Shown here: positions 1 through 5,763 of the stretch, one piece after another
Layout: every line of letters begins with the position of its first letter
Numbering within the stretch: the stretch's first letter is position 1
NCBI GenBank assembly: GCA_945952575.1
Contig: CAMFIY010000182.1
Coordinates: 1 to 5,992 of the forward strand
Origin: an uncultured Leucobacter sp.
Lineage (GTDB): Bacteria > Actinomycetota > Actinomycetes > Actinomycetales > Microbacteriaceae
Direction of reading: 5' to 3'
Length of the DNA: 5,992 bases
Notes under the pieces: generated by a model
What the model saw: the letters and a program-made list of their open reading frames with translations, nothing else
What the model was told of the DNA's origin: nothing
Database searches by the model: none
Position numbers and translations under genes: made by a program

Positions 1-522
1 GGTCCGATCAACGCCCTGCTCCGCACTGTCGGACTGGGCGATCTGGCGCGGCCCTGGCTCAGCGATGAGGCCATGGTCAAGCCGGTCATCATCATCCTGG
101 TGCTCTGGGCCGGCTTCGGCACGGGCGTGCTGATCTTCTCCTCCGCGCTCAGCGCGGTGCCGAAGCACCTCTTCGAGGCGGCCCGCCTCGACGGCGTCGG
201 CTTCTGGGGGGAGTTCTGGCACATCGCCGTCCCCAGCATCCGCAACGCGATCGTGCTCTGGATGATCTTCCAGGTGATCTCGATCTTCCTCTTCATGTTC
301 TCGTGGGTCTACGTGCTCACCCGGGGCGGCCCCGGGCTGGCGAGCGCCACGATGGACTTCGCCATCTATCAGGAATTCATGCGCTTCGGTTTCTACGGCA
401 CCGCAGCCGCGCAGTCGGTCGTGCTGATGCTGCTCATCATCATCATCGCCGCGATCGGCGGCCTGATCACGCGCCTGCTCGGGCGGGAACGCTCGCAGAG
501 CGGGAAGCGGGCGGAAGCATGA
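1..522 (+). CDS. Carbohydrate ABC transporter permease, MalF-type (5' end outside window)
   Basis: This is the C-terminal part (173 residues visible) of an inner-membrane permease of a binding-protein-dependent importer of the CUT1 sugar class. The reading frame is open from the first base, so the start lies upstream; the in-frame ATG at 73 is internal. The cytoplasmic EAA loop that docks the ATPase is visible at fragment residues 59-78: EAA, Gly at 65, then I-x-V-P, matching the EAA-x3-G-x9-I-x-L-P consensus. Hydrophobic helices lie before it (about residues 27-46), after it (about 83-104) and near the end (about 138-160). The segment TRGGPGLAS is typical of MalF/UgpA-like permeases. The stop overlaps the start of the next permease by four bases (ATGA at 519-522), as expected for a heterodimeric pair. 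The family is secure. The transported substrate is unknown, although sugars or sugar derivatives are usual for the class. Confidence 0.93.
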   Translation, partial: GPINALLRTVGLGDLARPWLSDEAMVKPVIIILVLWAGFGTGVLIFSSALSAVPKHLFEAARLDGVGFWGEFWHIAVPSIRNAIVLWMIFQVISIFLFMFSWVYVLTRGGPGLASATMDFAIYQEFMRFGFYGTAAAQSVVLMLLIIIIAAIGGLITRLLGRERSQSGKRAEA

Positions 523-1361
523 GCGGCCGCAGCAAGCGCGCGACCGGGGGCAGCGCGCTCCGCACGACCATCGCGGCACTGATCGTGGTGCCGTTCGTCG
601 TCCCCTTCCTCTTCCTCATCTCGACCGCCGTCCGCGAGCACGACGACTACCTCGACTCGCCCGGCGGCCTGCCGCGGAGCTTCACGCTCGACCATCTGGT
701 CCAGGCCTGGCAGCAGGCGGATCTCGGCCACGCCCTGATCAACACGCTGATCATGTGTGTGGTCGCCTGCCTGGTCTGCGCCAGCACCTCGCTGGCCGGG
801 GGATACTTCTTCCGGATCAACAACGCGCGCTGGACCGGGCCCGCCCGCATGCTGCTGGGAGCGGGGTACGCGATCCCGATGGTGGCCTGGCTGATCCCGG
901 TCTTCGTGATCGTCGCGCAGGCCGGCTGGACCGGCAACCTCTTCGTGGCCGGAGTGGTGAGCGGCGTCTCCTCGCTTCCGTTCGGTTTCTTCTTCATCCA
1001 CACCTTCCTCAAGCAGTCGCTGAGCGACGAGATGGTCGAGGCGGCCACGCTCGACGGCGCCGGAGTGTTCCGGGCGTTCCTCTTCATCGGCATCCCGATG
1101 GCCCTGCCGGCGCTCTCGGCCGTGCTTGCGCTCACCTTCGTCTGGACCTTCGGCGATCTGATCGTCGCGGCGACGATGCTGCAGAGCAACACCGATTCCT
1201 ACACCCTCACGCTCGCGGCCACGACCCTCACCACGCGCGAAGAGGTCAATCTGCAGGGCCAGGCCGGTGCCGCTCTGGTCTCCCTGCTGCCGACGCTGAT
1301 CGTCTTCGCGGTCGCCCAGCGCGCCCTGAAGCAGGGCTTCGGCGGCGGCAGTGAGAAGTGA
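519..1361 (+). CDS. Carbohydrate ABC transporter permease, MalG-type
   Basis: This 280-residue protein is the second transmembrane subunit of the sugar-type importer, and its length is normal for MalG/UgpE-like permeases. I start it at the ATG at 519, which overlaps the previous stop as ATGA; the frame is open further upstream, but that would run deep inside the preceding gene. A first helix lies at about residues 14-36 after a short basic N-terminus, followed by several more hydrophobic segments. The EAA loop is at residues 174-193 (E174-A-A, G180, I190, P193) and fits the ATPase-docking consensus exactly. The periplasmic-side segment with SFTLDHLVQAW after helix 1 is also characteristic of the family. 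The gene sits between its partner permease and an amidohydrolase whose start overlaps its end. No ATPase gene is seen with the pair; in many actinobacteria a shared MsiK-like ATPase serves such importers, which is only an inference here. Confidence 0.95.
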   Translation: MSGRSKRATGGSALRTTIAALIVVPFVVPFLFLISTAVREHDDYLDSPGGLPRSFTLDHLVQAWQQADLGHALINTLIMCVVACLVCASTSLAGGYFFRINNARWTGPARMLLGAGYAIPMVAWLIPVFVIVAQAGWTGNLFVAGVVSGVSSLPFGFFFIHTFLKQSLSDEMVEAATLDGAGVFRAFLFIGIPMALPALSAVLALTFVWTFGDLIVAATMLQSNTDSYTLTLAATTLTTREEVNLQGQAGAALVSLLPTLIVFAVAQRALKQGFGGGSEK

Positions 1362-2667
1362 GGGGTCGGTGGACCCGCTCGTGACGGGTGCGCGACCCGT
1401 TGCGGCGCCGAACGACGCCGTCTTCGCGGCCGAGTGGGCGCTGCCGGTTTCGAGCCCCGCGATCCGGCACGGCGCCGTCGCCGTCGTGGACGGCAGGATC
1501 GCCTGGGTCGGGCCGATCGATGCGCTGCCCGTCGACTTCGCCGGGCTGCCGGTCGAGACCCTGACGGGCATCCTCGCCCCCGGCCTCGTGAACGGGCACA
1601 CGCACCTGCAGTACACGGGCTTCGCCGAGCTCGGTCGCGGCGCATACCGCAGCTTCGAGCACTGGTCCGAGGCCTTCGAGGTCTGCTACGAGGCGGTCGT
1701 CGACCCCGAGGACTGGGGTCGGGCCGCCCGCGAGGGCGTGCAGCTCGCGATGCGCAGCGGCACGACGGCGATGGCCGAGATCGTGACCGACGGCCCGGCC
1801 CGCGGCGTGCTCGCCGAAGCCGGCATGCAGGGCATCGAATATCTCGAGGCGATCGGCGAGACCGAGCGCCGCTGGGATCAGGGCGGCCGCGCCGCGTTCC
1901 TCGCATGGCTCGACCAGGAGTATCCGGGCGCCGTCGGCATCTCCCCGCACGCGCCCTACAGCCTCGACGGCGAGGTGATCCGGGATCTCACCGCGCTGGC
2001 GCGCGAACGCGGGATGCGGATCCACTCGCACGTCGGGGAATCGGAGGTGGAGGCCACGCTCTACGCGGACGGCAACCGCGACGTGCTCGAGATCTACGGC
2101 GACATGCGCGACGAGTTCGCGCTGATCCGCTCCGGCGGCACCGGCCTCTCGACGGCGCGCTATGCGGAGAGCATCGACCTGCTCGGCGCCGATTCGCATC
2201 TCGCCCACGGCATCTACCTCGAACGTGCGGATCGGGATCTGCTGCGCGAGACCGGCACCCGCGTCTCGCTCTGCCCGCGCTCGAACCGGGTGATCGGCCT
2301 CGACGCGCCCCCGGTCGCCGACTACCTGCGCGAGGGGCACGAGATCGCGATCGGCACCGACTCGCTCTCCTCGTCGCCCTCGCTCGATCTGCTGGGCGAC
2401 GTCGCGGCGCTCGCCTCGGCGGCGCGCGACCAGGGCTACGTCGACCCGGATCTGCATCACCGCCTGGTGGATGCGGCGACGCTCGGCGGTGCTCGCGTCA
2501 TCGGCCGCGACGACCTGGGCGCGCTCGCGCCGGGCATGCGGGCGGACCTGGCCGTGTTCGACGTGATGACGGTCGGCGACGAGGCGCCGGAGCACGCGCT
2601 GGTCGAGCGCGGCGAAGGGTCCTGCGTGCTGACCGTCATCGGCGGCCGGATCCGCCACCGCCGGTAG
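1351..2667 (+). CDS. Amidohydrolase family protein (TrzA/MtaD-like, COG0402), metal-dependent deaminase or hydrolase
   Basis: This cytosolic TIM-barrel metallohydrolase has up to 438 residues. The visible active-site set, numbered from the GTG at 1351, is: NGHTH with metal ligands H83 and H85; H227 followed by E230 in HVGES, the strand-5 ligand and proton-shuttle Glu; H286 in LAHGIYL, the strand-6 ligand; CPRSN at 308-312; and D337 in GTDSLSSS, the strand-8 ligand. A small beta domain is formed by the two chain ends (DGRIAWVG and the last residues). This arrangement matches enzymes that deaminate or dechlorinate purine, cytosine or triazine-like rings, such as S-adenosylhomocysteine, guanine or aminofutalosine deaminases. 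The substrate cannot be chosen from sequence. The start is uncertain: GTG at 1351, 1369 and 1381 are all possible. Homologous domains would begin just before FAAEWALPVS, which favours the later ones. The 1351 start overlaps the permease stop by 11 bases, and any of the three suggests an operon with the importer. Confidence 0.9.
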   Translation: MRSEGSVDPLVTGARPVAAPNDAVFAAEWALPVSSPAIRHGAVAVVDGRIAWVGPIDALPVDFAGLPVETLTGILAPGLVNGHTHLQYTGFAELGRGAYRSFEHWSEAFEVCYEAVVDPEDWGRAAREGVQLAMRSGTTAMAEIVTDGPARGVLAEAGMQGIEYLEAIGETERRWDQGGRAAFLAWLDQEYPGAVGISPHAPYSLDGEVIRDLTALARERGMRIHSHVGESEVEATLYADGNRDVLEIYGDMRDEFALIRSGGTGLSTARYAESIDLLGADSHLAHGIYLERADRDLLRETGTRVSLCPRSNRVIGLDAPPVADYLREGHEIAIGTDSLSSSPSLDLLGDVAALASAARDQGYVDPDLHHRLVDAATLGGARVIGRDDLGALAPGMRADLAVFDVMTVGDEAPEHALVERGEGSCVLTVIGGRIRHRR

Positions 2668-2735
2668 GCGCACCGGGCCGTTCGGGCCGCCGGGCGGGCG
2701 AAGCGGCTGCGCGAGCAGGCTCGTCGCGGAACGAC

Positions 2736-2761
2736 GAAGCCCCCTCCGCGGAGGGGGCTTC
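2736..2761. terminator. Perfect 26-base palindromic hairpin, probable bidirectional terminator
   Basis: Two 12-base arms (GAAGCCCCCTCC and its exact complement) flank a GC centre, so in RNA it folds as about 11 pairs with a CGCG loop on either strand. It lies 68 bases after the amidohydrolase stop and 15 bases beyond the 3' end of the - strand tRNA-Met gene, so it can end both transcripts. Neither side has a long T run; CTTCTCGTT follows on the + strand. A smaller hairpin (TCGTCG/CGACGA, 2721-2737) abuts it. The stretch from 2668 to 2720 shows nothing else recognisable. Confidence 0.85.
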
Positions 2762-2776
2762 TCGTTGAGCTTGCAG

Positions 2777-2850
2777 TAGCTGAGGCGGGGCTCGATCCCG
2801 CGACCTCACGATTATGAGTCGTGCGCTCTAACCAGCTGAGCTACTCAGCC
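2777..2850 (-). tRNA. tRNA-Met (CAT), elongator type
   Basis: A complete 74-base cloverleaf reads on the - strand. Acceptor arm GGCTGAG pairs with CTCAGCT. The D arm is GCTC/GAGC with a nine-base loop. The anticodon arm is CACGA/TCGTG with loop CTCATAA (anticodon CAT at 2814-2816). The variable loop has five bases and the T arm is GCGGG/CCCGC. The discriminator is A, and CCA is not encoded (CTG follows). It is not the initiator: the three consecutive G:C pairs at the base of the anticodon stem are missing, and the body (GGCT..GTAGCTCAG.TGGTTAGAGC) resembles bacterial elongator tRNA-Met. A CAT-reading tRNA-Ile2, whose C34 is modified to lysidine, is the less likely alternative. The first pair is G1:U72, a wobble. 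It lies 24 bases downstream of tRNA-Thr and is probably cotranscribed with it. Confidence 0.93.
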
Positions 2851-2856
2851 ACATGA

Positions 2857-2869
2857 CTTGCGTCGCAAG
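2857..2869. repeat. Small inverted repeat in the tRNA-Thr/tRNA-Met spacer
   Basis: CTTGCG and CGCAAG are perfect complements separated by a single T. With a realistic loop this gives only a four- or five-pair stem. It fills about half of the 24-base spacer between the two tRNA genes and could help processing of the joint precursor, but a chance match is quite possible. Confidence 0.35.
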
Positions 2870-2874
2870 CTCAG

Positions 2875-2946
<72 letters not shown>

Positions 2947-2987
2947 GCGTCACCATCAAGCGAAGGCAACCGTAGAAGACTACCATC
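2947..2987. promoter_or_regulatory. Divergent spacer between tRNA-Thr and the membrane-protein gene; candidate overlapping -10 elements
   Basis: These 41 bases separate the tRNA-Thr 5' end from the ATG at 2988. On the - strand, TAGTCT (2982-2977) fits a TANNNT -10 element and would give the tRNA precursor a leader of roughly 25 bases. On the + strand the overlapping TAGAAG (2973-2978) or AAGACT (2976-2981) could serve the membrane-protein gene. AAGACT lies six bases from the ATG, as in leaderless genes, but it lacks the consensus first T. No convincing -35 hexamer is seen on either strand, so this is a candidate only. Confidence 0.3.
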
Positions 2988-3494
2988 ATGAGGGTGGCTG
3001 CGCGAAATCTGGTGACGAGTCTGCTCGGTGTGCTCATCGCACTGTGGATGGGGATCGGTCGCTGGGCATTCGGGATCGGCGGGGAGCTGACCTGGTGGTA
3101 CGCGCCGCTCATCGCGATCCCGTATGCGATCCTGCAGCTCTGGACGGTCCGCCGGCTGCAGGTCGCGGAGGATCGCGGCCGCCCGATCGGCCGCAAGACC
3201 TACGTCGCGCTCGGCCTCTCCTGGGCGTGTGCCCTCGCCTTCGGGCTCACCGTTCCCGATCTGAGCGGTGGCGAACTGGTCTCGGTGCTGAGCCATCTCG
3301 CGGGCGCGCAGTGGATCGAGATGTCGATCGCACTCTGCAATCCGTTCGGGATCGTCGCGTTCGCGACCGCCGTCGCGGCCCTCGCCTTCGCCCACTCCGC
3401 GGGCCGTGAGCCACGGCTGAGCGAAGACGAGCTGCTCGACGCCGCCGAGCGCGCGGGCGTGGAGCCCGGGATGGTCGAGCATCCGCTCGGGTGA
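2988..3494 (+). CDS. Four-helix membrane protein of unknown function
   Basis: I do not recognise this 168-residue protein as a named family. It shows four hydrophobic segments: about residues 8-30, 36-54, 71-90 and 109-136. A basic, hydrophilic stretch (about 55-70, with RRLQ and RGRPIGRK) lies between helices 2 and 3 and would be cytoplasmic by the positive-inside rule. The C-terminal tail (about 138-168) is charged and rich in acidic residues. There is no signal peptidase site and no catalytic or metal-binding motif. Tryptophans cluster around the first loop (W20, W26, W36, W37). The ATG at 2988 is the first start in the frame after the tRNA spacer, with weak upstream AGAAG; a GTG at 2994 is also possible. 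The gene stands alone, divergent from two tRNA genes and convergent with the RNA methyltransferase. It looks like a small conserved actinobacterial integral membrane protein. Confidence 0.8.
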   Translation: MRVAARNLVTSLLGVLIALWMGIGRWAFGIGGELTWWYAPLIAIPYAILQLWTVRRLQVAEDRGRPIGRKTYVALGLSWACALAFGLTVPDLSGGELVSVLSHLAGAQWIEMSIALCNPFGIVAFATAVAALAFAHSAGREPRLSEDELLDAAERAGVEPGMVEHPLG

Positions 3495-3511
3495 GAATCC
3501 TCGCGGGGTGA

Positions 3512-3532
3512 CCGAGCCCGGGACGGGCTCGG
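3512..3532. terminator. Hairpin after the membrane-protein gene (first of two)
   Basis: CCGAGCCCG and CGGGCTCGG form nine perfect, GC-rich pairs around a GGA loop, 17 bases after the stop of the + strand membrane-protein gene. No T run follows, which is common for actinobacterial hairpin terminators. It lies in a convergent gap and could also block read-through from the methyltransferase gene on the other strand. Confidence 0.6.
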
Positions 3533-3543
3533 GACGAGGGCGC

Positions 3544-3567
3544 GCGAGAGCCAGAAATGGCTCTCGC
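3544..3567. terminator. Hairpin directly abutting the RNA methyltransferase stop codon
   Basis: GCGAGAGCC and GGCTCTCGC pair over nine bases; the loop AGAAAT can add an A:T pair, leaving a GAAA tetraloop of the stable GNRA type in + strand RNA. On the - strand the stem starts at the base after the TAG stop (3570-3568), so it would lie immediately at the end of the methyltransferase message. With the hairpin at 3512-3532 it forms a two-hairpin barrier between converging genes. There is no T tract on either side. Confidence 0.6.
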
Positions 3568-4902
3568 CTACAGTGCCCTCGTCCGGACGAAGACCGCCAG
3601 CGCCTCGAGGTGATGCGTGTGCGGGAAGAGGTCGAAGGCGCGCAGCGAGGCGAGCTCGTAGCCCTGCCCGCGCAGCGTCGCGGTGTCGCGGGCGAGTGCC
3701 ACGGGGTCGCAGGCCACGTAGACGAGGTTGGCGGGCGCGAGCTCGCCGAGCTGCGCGCAGACCTCGCCGCCGGCGCCGGAACGCGGCGGATCCAGCACCA
3801 CGGTCGCGCGGCGCAGCCGATCCCGCACCGGGCTCGGGGCCTTGAGCAGATCCGCCAGATAGCGGTCGACTCGGGCGGTGAGCGCGAGTGCGCCGACCAG
3901 CTCGGAGAGGTTCTCGGCCGCGTCATCCGTGGCGCCCGGATCCGCCTCGACGGTGGTGACCTTGAGGCCCGGCCCGGCCGCCTCCGCCATCGCCGCGGCG
4001 AGCAGTCCGGCGCCGCCGTAGAGGTCGAGGTTCGTCGCGGAGGGATCGAAGCGACCGGCGTCGATGAGGCCGAGGATCGCGTCGCGCACCGCCTCGAACA
4101 GCACGGTCGGCGCTTCCCGGTGAACCTGCCAGAAGCCGCCCGCCCGCACCAGGAACTCGCGCCCGTCGACCGATTCGCGCACCGGGTCGGCGGATCCGGC
4201 GCGCGTCCGGTCTCCCGGGTAGCCGATCAGCATGCGCGGGTCGTCGGCGCTCGGGGCGACGAGATCCACCGTCTCGACATCCGCCATCTGATCCTCGAGC
4301 GGCGCGATGTAGCCGATCGCCTCGGAGGCCAGCGGCAGCGAGTCGACCGGGATCACCGTACGGCTGCGGGCGGCGTAGGGGCCGACCTCGGCGGTCACCG
4401 GGTCGACGTGCAGGCGGACGCGAGTGCGCCAGCCGAGCCCGTTCGCCTCGTCGTCTCCGGGCGCGGCTTCGACGACGACGCCCGTGCCTCCCGTCGCGGT
4501 CGCGATCTGCTCGTCGGTCAGCCCGCCGAAGCGGCGCAGCGCATCCGCGAGCACCTCCGCCTTGAGCTCGCGCTGCCGGGGCAGCGCGATGTGCCCGAAC
4601 TCCGCGCCTCCCGCGCGCTCGTCGGGATCCCGATCGACGGCCGCCTCCGCCCAGACGTGCGGGCGCCGATCCGGCGAGGCGTCGAGCACCTCGAGGGTGG
4701 CGGCTCGGGCGAACGACTTCTTGCGGGCCTCGGTGATGCGCGCCCGCACGCGCTCGCCCGGGATCGCATCGGCGACGAACACGACGCGGCCCTCGTGCCG
4801 GGCGACGCTCACCCCGCCGTGGGCGATGCCGGTGACGCCGAGGTCGACGACATCTCCGATCTGCAGGGCGGCTGACGTGGGGTGCGCGGGGTTCTCAGGC
4901 AT
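3568..4902 (-). CDS. TRAM-domain class I SAM-dependent RNA methyltransferase (TrmA/RlmD superfamily), lacking Fe-S cysteines
   Basis: This 444-residue protein is predicted to methylate C5 of a uridine in tRNA or rRNA. An N-terminal TRAM RNA-binding domain (about residues 13-72) is followed by a central domain and a C-terminal Rossmann methyltransferase. Visible motifs are DLYGGAG at 293-299 (SAM binding), E319 (ribose contact), DPPRSG starting at D371, YVACDP with the nucleophilic Cys398, and FPHTHHLE ending in the general-base E433. Family members often carry a 4Fe-4S cluster with a CGGC motif before a QHI-like segment. Here the matching place reads AGGAEFGHI (97-105), so the cysteines are replaced by alanine. 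I use the ATG at 4902 because GGGAGA (4917-4912) is well spaced from it and too close to the ATG at 4911. The frame stays open far upstream to 5556, but that part lies antisense to the ABC ATPase gene. Which RNA position it modifies is not decidable here. Confidence 0.92.
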   Translation of the reverse strand: MPENPAHPTSAALQIGDVVDLGVTGIAHGGVSVARHEGRVVFVADAIPGERVRARITEARKKSFARAATLEVLDASPDRRPHVWAEAAVDRDPDERAGGAEFGHIALPRQRELKAEVLADALRRFGGLTDEQIATATGGTGVVVEAAPGDDEANGLGWRTRVRLHVDPVTAEVGPYAARSRTVIPVDSLPLASEAIGYIAPLEDQMADVETVDLVAPSADDPRMLIGYPGDRTRAGSADPVRESVDGREFLVRAGGFWQVHREAPTVLFEAVRDAILGLIDAGRFDPSATNLDLYGGAGLLAAAMAEAAGPGLKVTTVEADPGATDDAAENLSELVGALALTARVDRYLADLLKAPSPVRDRLRRATVVLDPPRSGAGGEVCAQLGELAPANLVYVACDPVALARDTATLRGQGYELASLRAFDLFPHTHHLEALAVFVRTRAL

Positions 4903-4911
4903 AGCGACCAT

Positions 4912-4917
4912 TCTCCC
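4912..4917 (-). promoter_or_regulatory. Ribosome binding site deciding the methyltransferase start
   Basis: GGGAGA on the - strand ends ten bases before the ATG at 4902 but only abuts the in-frame ATG at 4911. This favours the shorter protein beginning MPENP over one beginning MVAMPENP. Confidence 0.55.
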
Positions 4918-4965
4918 ATCTCTGCCGACGTGCGCTTTCGAGGTTCTGCGAGGCCCCGTCGGGTT

Positions 4966-4977
4966 TAGGCTGTGTCC
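4966..4977 (+). promoter_or_regulatory. Leaderless promoter -10 element of the ABC exporter operon
   Basis: TAGGCT (4966-4971) matches the actinobacterial TANNNT -10 pattern and stands six bases before the ATG at 4978. Transcription would then begin at the A of that ATG. No Shine-Dalgarno sequence precedes the ATG, which agrees with a leaderless transcript. A poor -35 candidate, TTCTGC (4944-4949), is 16 bases upstream. CGAGG occurs twice ten bases apart (4939-4943, 4949-4953), which may be chance. The rest of the 75-base divergent spacer (4903-4977) must also hold the methyltransferase promoter, but I cannot point to it. Confidence 0.6.
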
Positions 4978-5763
4978 ATGGAGCAGCGCAGCGCCGGCGA
5001 TCCCGCCATCCGGGCCGAAGGGATCACGGTCCGTCGCGCTCGCCGCACGGTGCTCGACATCGCGGGGCTCGAGGTCGCTCGGGGCAGGGTCACCGGCCTG
5101 CTCGGTCCGTCCGGAAGCGGCAAGAGCACGCTGCTGCGCGCGGTGGTCGGCGTGCAGGCGCAGGTGAGCGGCAGTCTGCGCGTACTCGGAGAGGCTGCGG
5201 GATCCGCCGGGCTCCGACGCCGCGTCGCCTACGCCACCCAGGCCGCCTCCGTGTACGACGACCTGACCGTGCGCCAGAATCTCGCCTACTTCTCGCGAGT
5301 GCTTGCGGCGCCGAAGGGCGACGCGGATCGCGTGATCGAGCTGGTCGGGCTGCGGGATCAGGCCGCCCACCGCGTCGAGGCGCTGAGCGGCGGGCAGCGC
5401 AACCGCGTCTCGCTCGCGGCGGCGCTGCTCGGCGCACCCGAACTGATCGTGCTCGACGAGCCGACCGTCGGGCTCGATCCCGTGCTGCGCGCCGAGCTCT
5501 GGGAGCTCTTCCACCGGTTGGCCGCCGGCGGGGCGACCCTGCTCGTGAGCAGCCACGTGATGGACGAGGCGCTCCGCTGCGACCGTCTGCTGCTCATGCG
5601 CGAGGGGCGGATCATCGCCGACACCACGCCCGCGGAACTCCTGGCCGACACCGGAACCGAGGATCCCGAAGCCGCGTTCCTCGCGATCATCTCGGGCGCC
5701 GCCGGATCATCCCCGGCGCCTCCGCATCACGGCAGGCACGAGACGGAGGGGGGCCGGCGATGA
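4978..5763 (+). CDS. ABC transporter ATP-binding protein (ABC-2 / DrrA-like exporter)
   Basis: This 261-residue cytoplasmic ATPase energises an ABC-2 type exporter. All nucleotide-binding elements are present: Walker A GPSGSGKST at 43-51, Q-loop Gln88 in YATQ, signature LSGGQ at 136-140, Walker B LIVLDEP with D160 and catalytic E161, D-loop GLDP, and switch His193 in SSHVMDEA. The DDLTVRQNLAYF segment after the Q-loop and DPEAAFLAI near the end are typical of the drug, polysaccharide or unknown-substrate exporter branch (CcmA/DrrA, COG1131). I start at ATG 4978 because TAGGCT lies at leaderless spacing; an in-frame GTG at 4972 would add two residues but would fall between -10 and the start of transcription. 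The last ~30 residues are a hydrophilic tail rich in Gly, Pro and His. The stop overlaps the permease start as ATGA. The exported substrate is unknown. Confidence 0.94.
   Translation: MEQRSAGDPAIRAEGITVRRARRTVLDIAGLEVARGRVTGLLGPSGSGKSTLLRAVVGVQAQVSGSLRVLGEAAGSAGLRRRVAYATQAASVYDDLTVRQNLAYFSRVLAAPKGDADRVIELVGLRDQAAHRVEALSGGQRNRVSLAAALLGAPELIVLDEPTVGLDPVLRAELWELFHRLAAGGATLLVSSHVMDEALRCDRLLLMREGRIIADTTPAELLADTGTEDPEAAFLAIISGAAGSSPAPPHHGRHETEGGRR

Noticed and set aside
393..1616. Long - strand open frame (407 codons) across the permease and amidohydrolase genes
   Set aside because: It is antisense to well-supported genes, its composition is Arg/Ala/Gly/Asp-rich and low in complexity, and it has no domain signature. 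This is a GC-driven shadow frame.
1246..2673. Long - strand open frame (475 codons) antisense to the amidohydrolase
   Set aside because: It is the mirror frame of a gene with a full set of metal-binding motifs. The protein has no recognisable fold pattern and no ribosome binding site.
2668..2735. Possible riboswitch or small RNA between the amidohydrolase and the terminator
   Set aside because: Only short, weak complementary runs are present, with no recognised motif and no gene downstream on the + strand for it to control.
3508..4875. Long + strand open frame (455 codons) opposite the RNA methyltransferase
   Set aside because: The - strand frame carries TRAM and methyltransferase motifs. 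The + frame is Arg/Glu/Gly-rich with no motifs and begins inside a hairpin region.
4903..5556. N-terminal extension of the methyltransferase frame upstream of 4902
   Set aside because: It lies antisense to the ABC ATPase, is rich in Arg, Gln, His and Gly with no domain, and the TRAM domain already begins about a dozen residues after the ATG at 4902.
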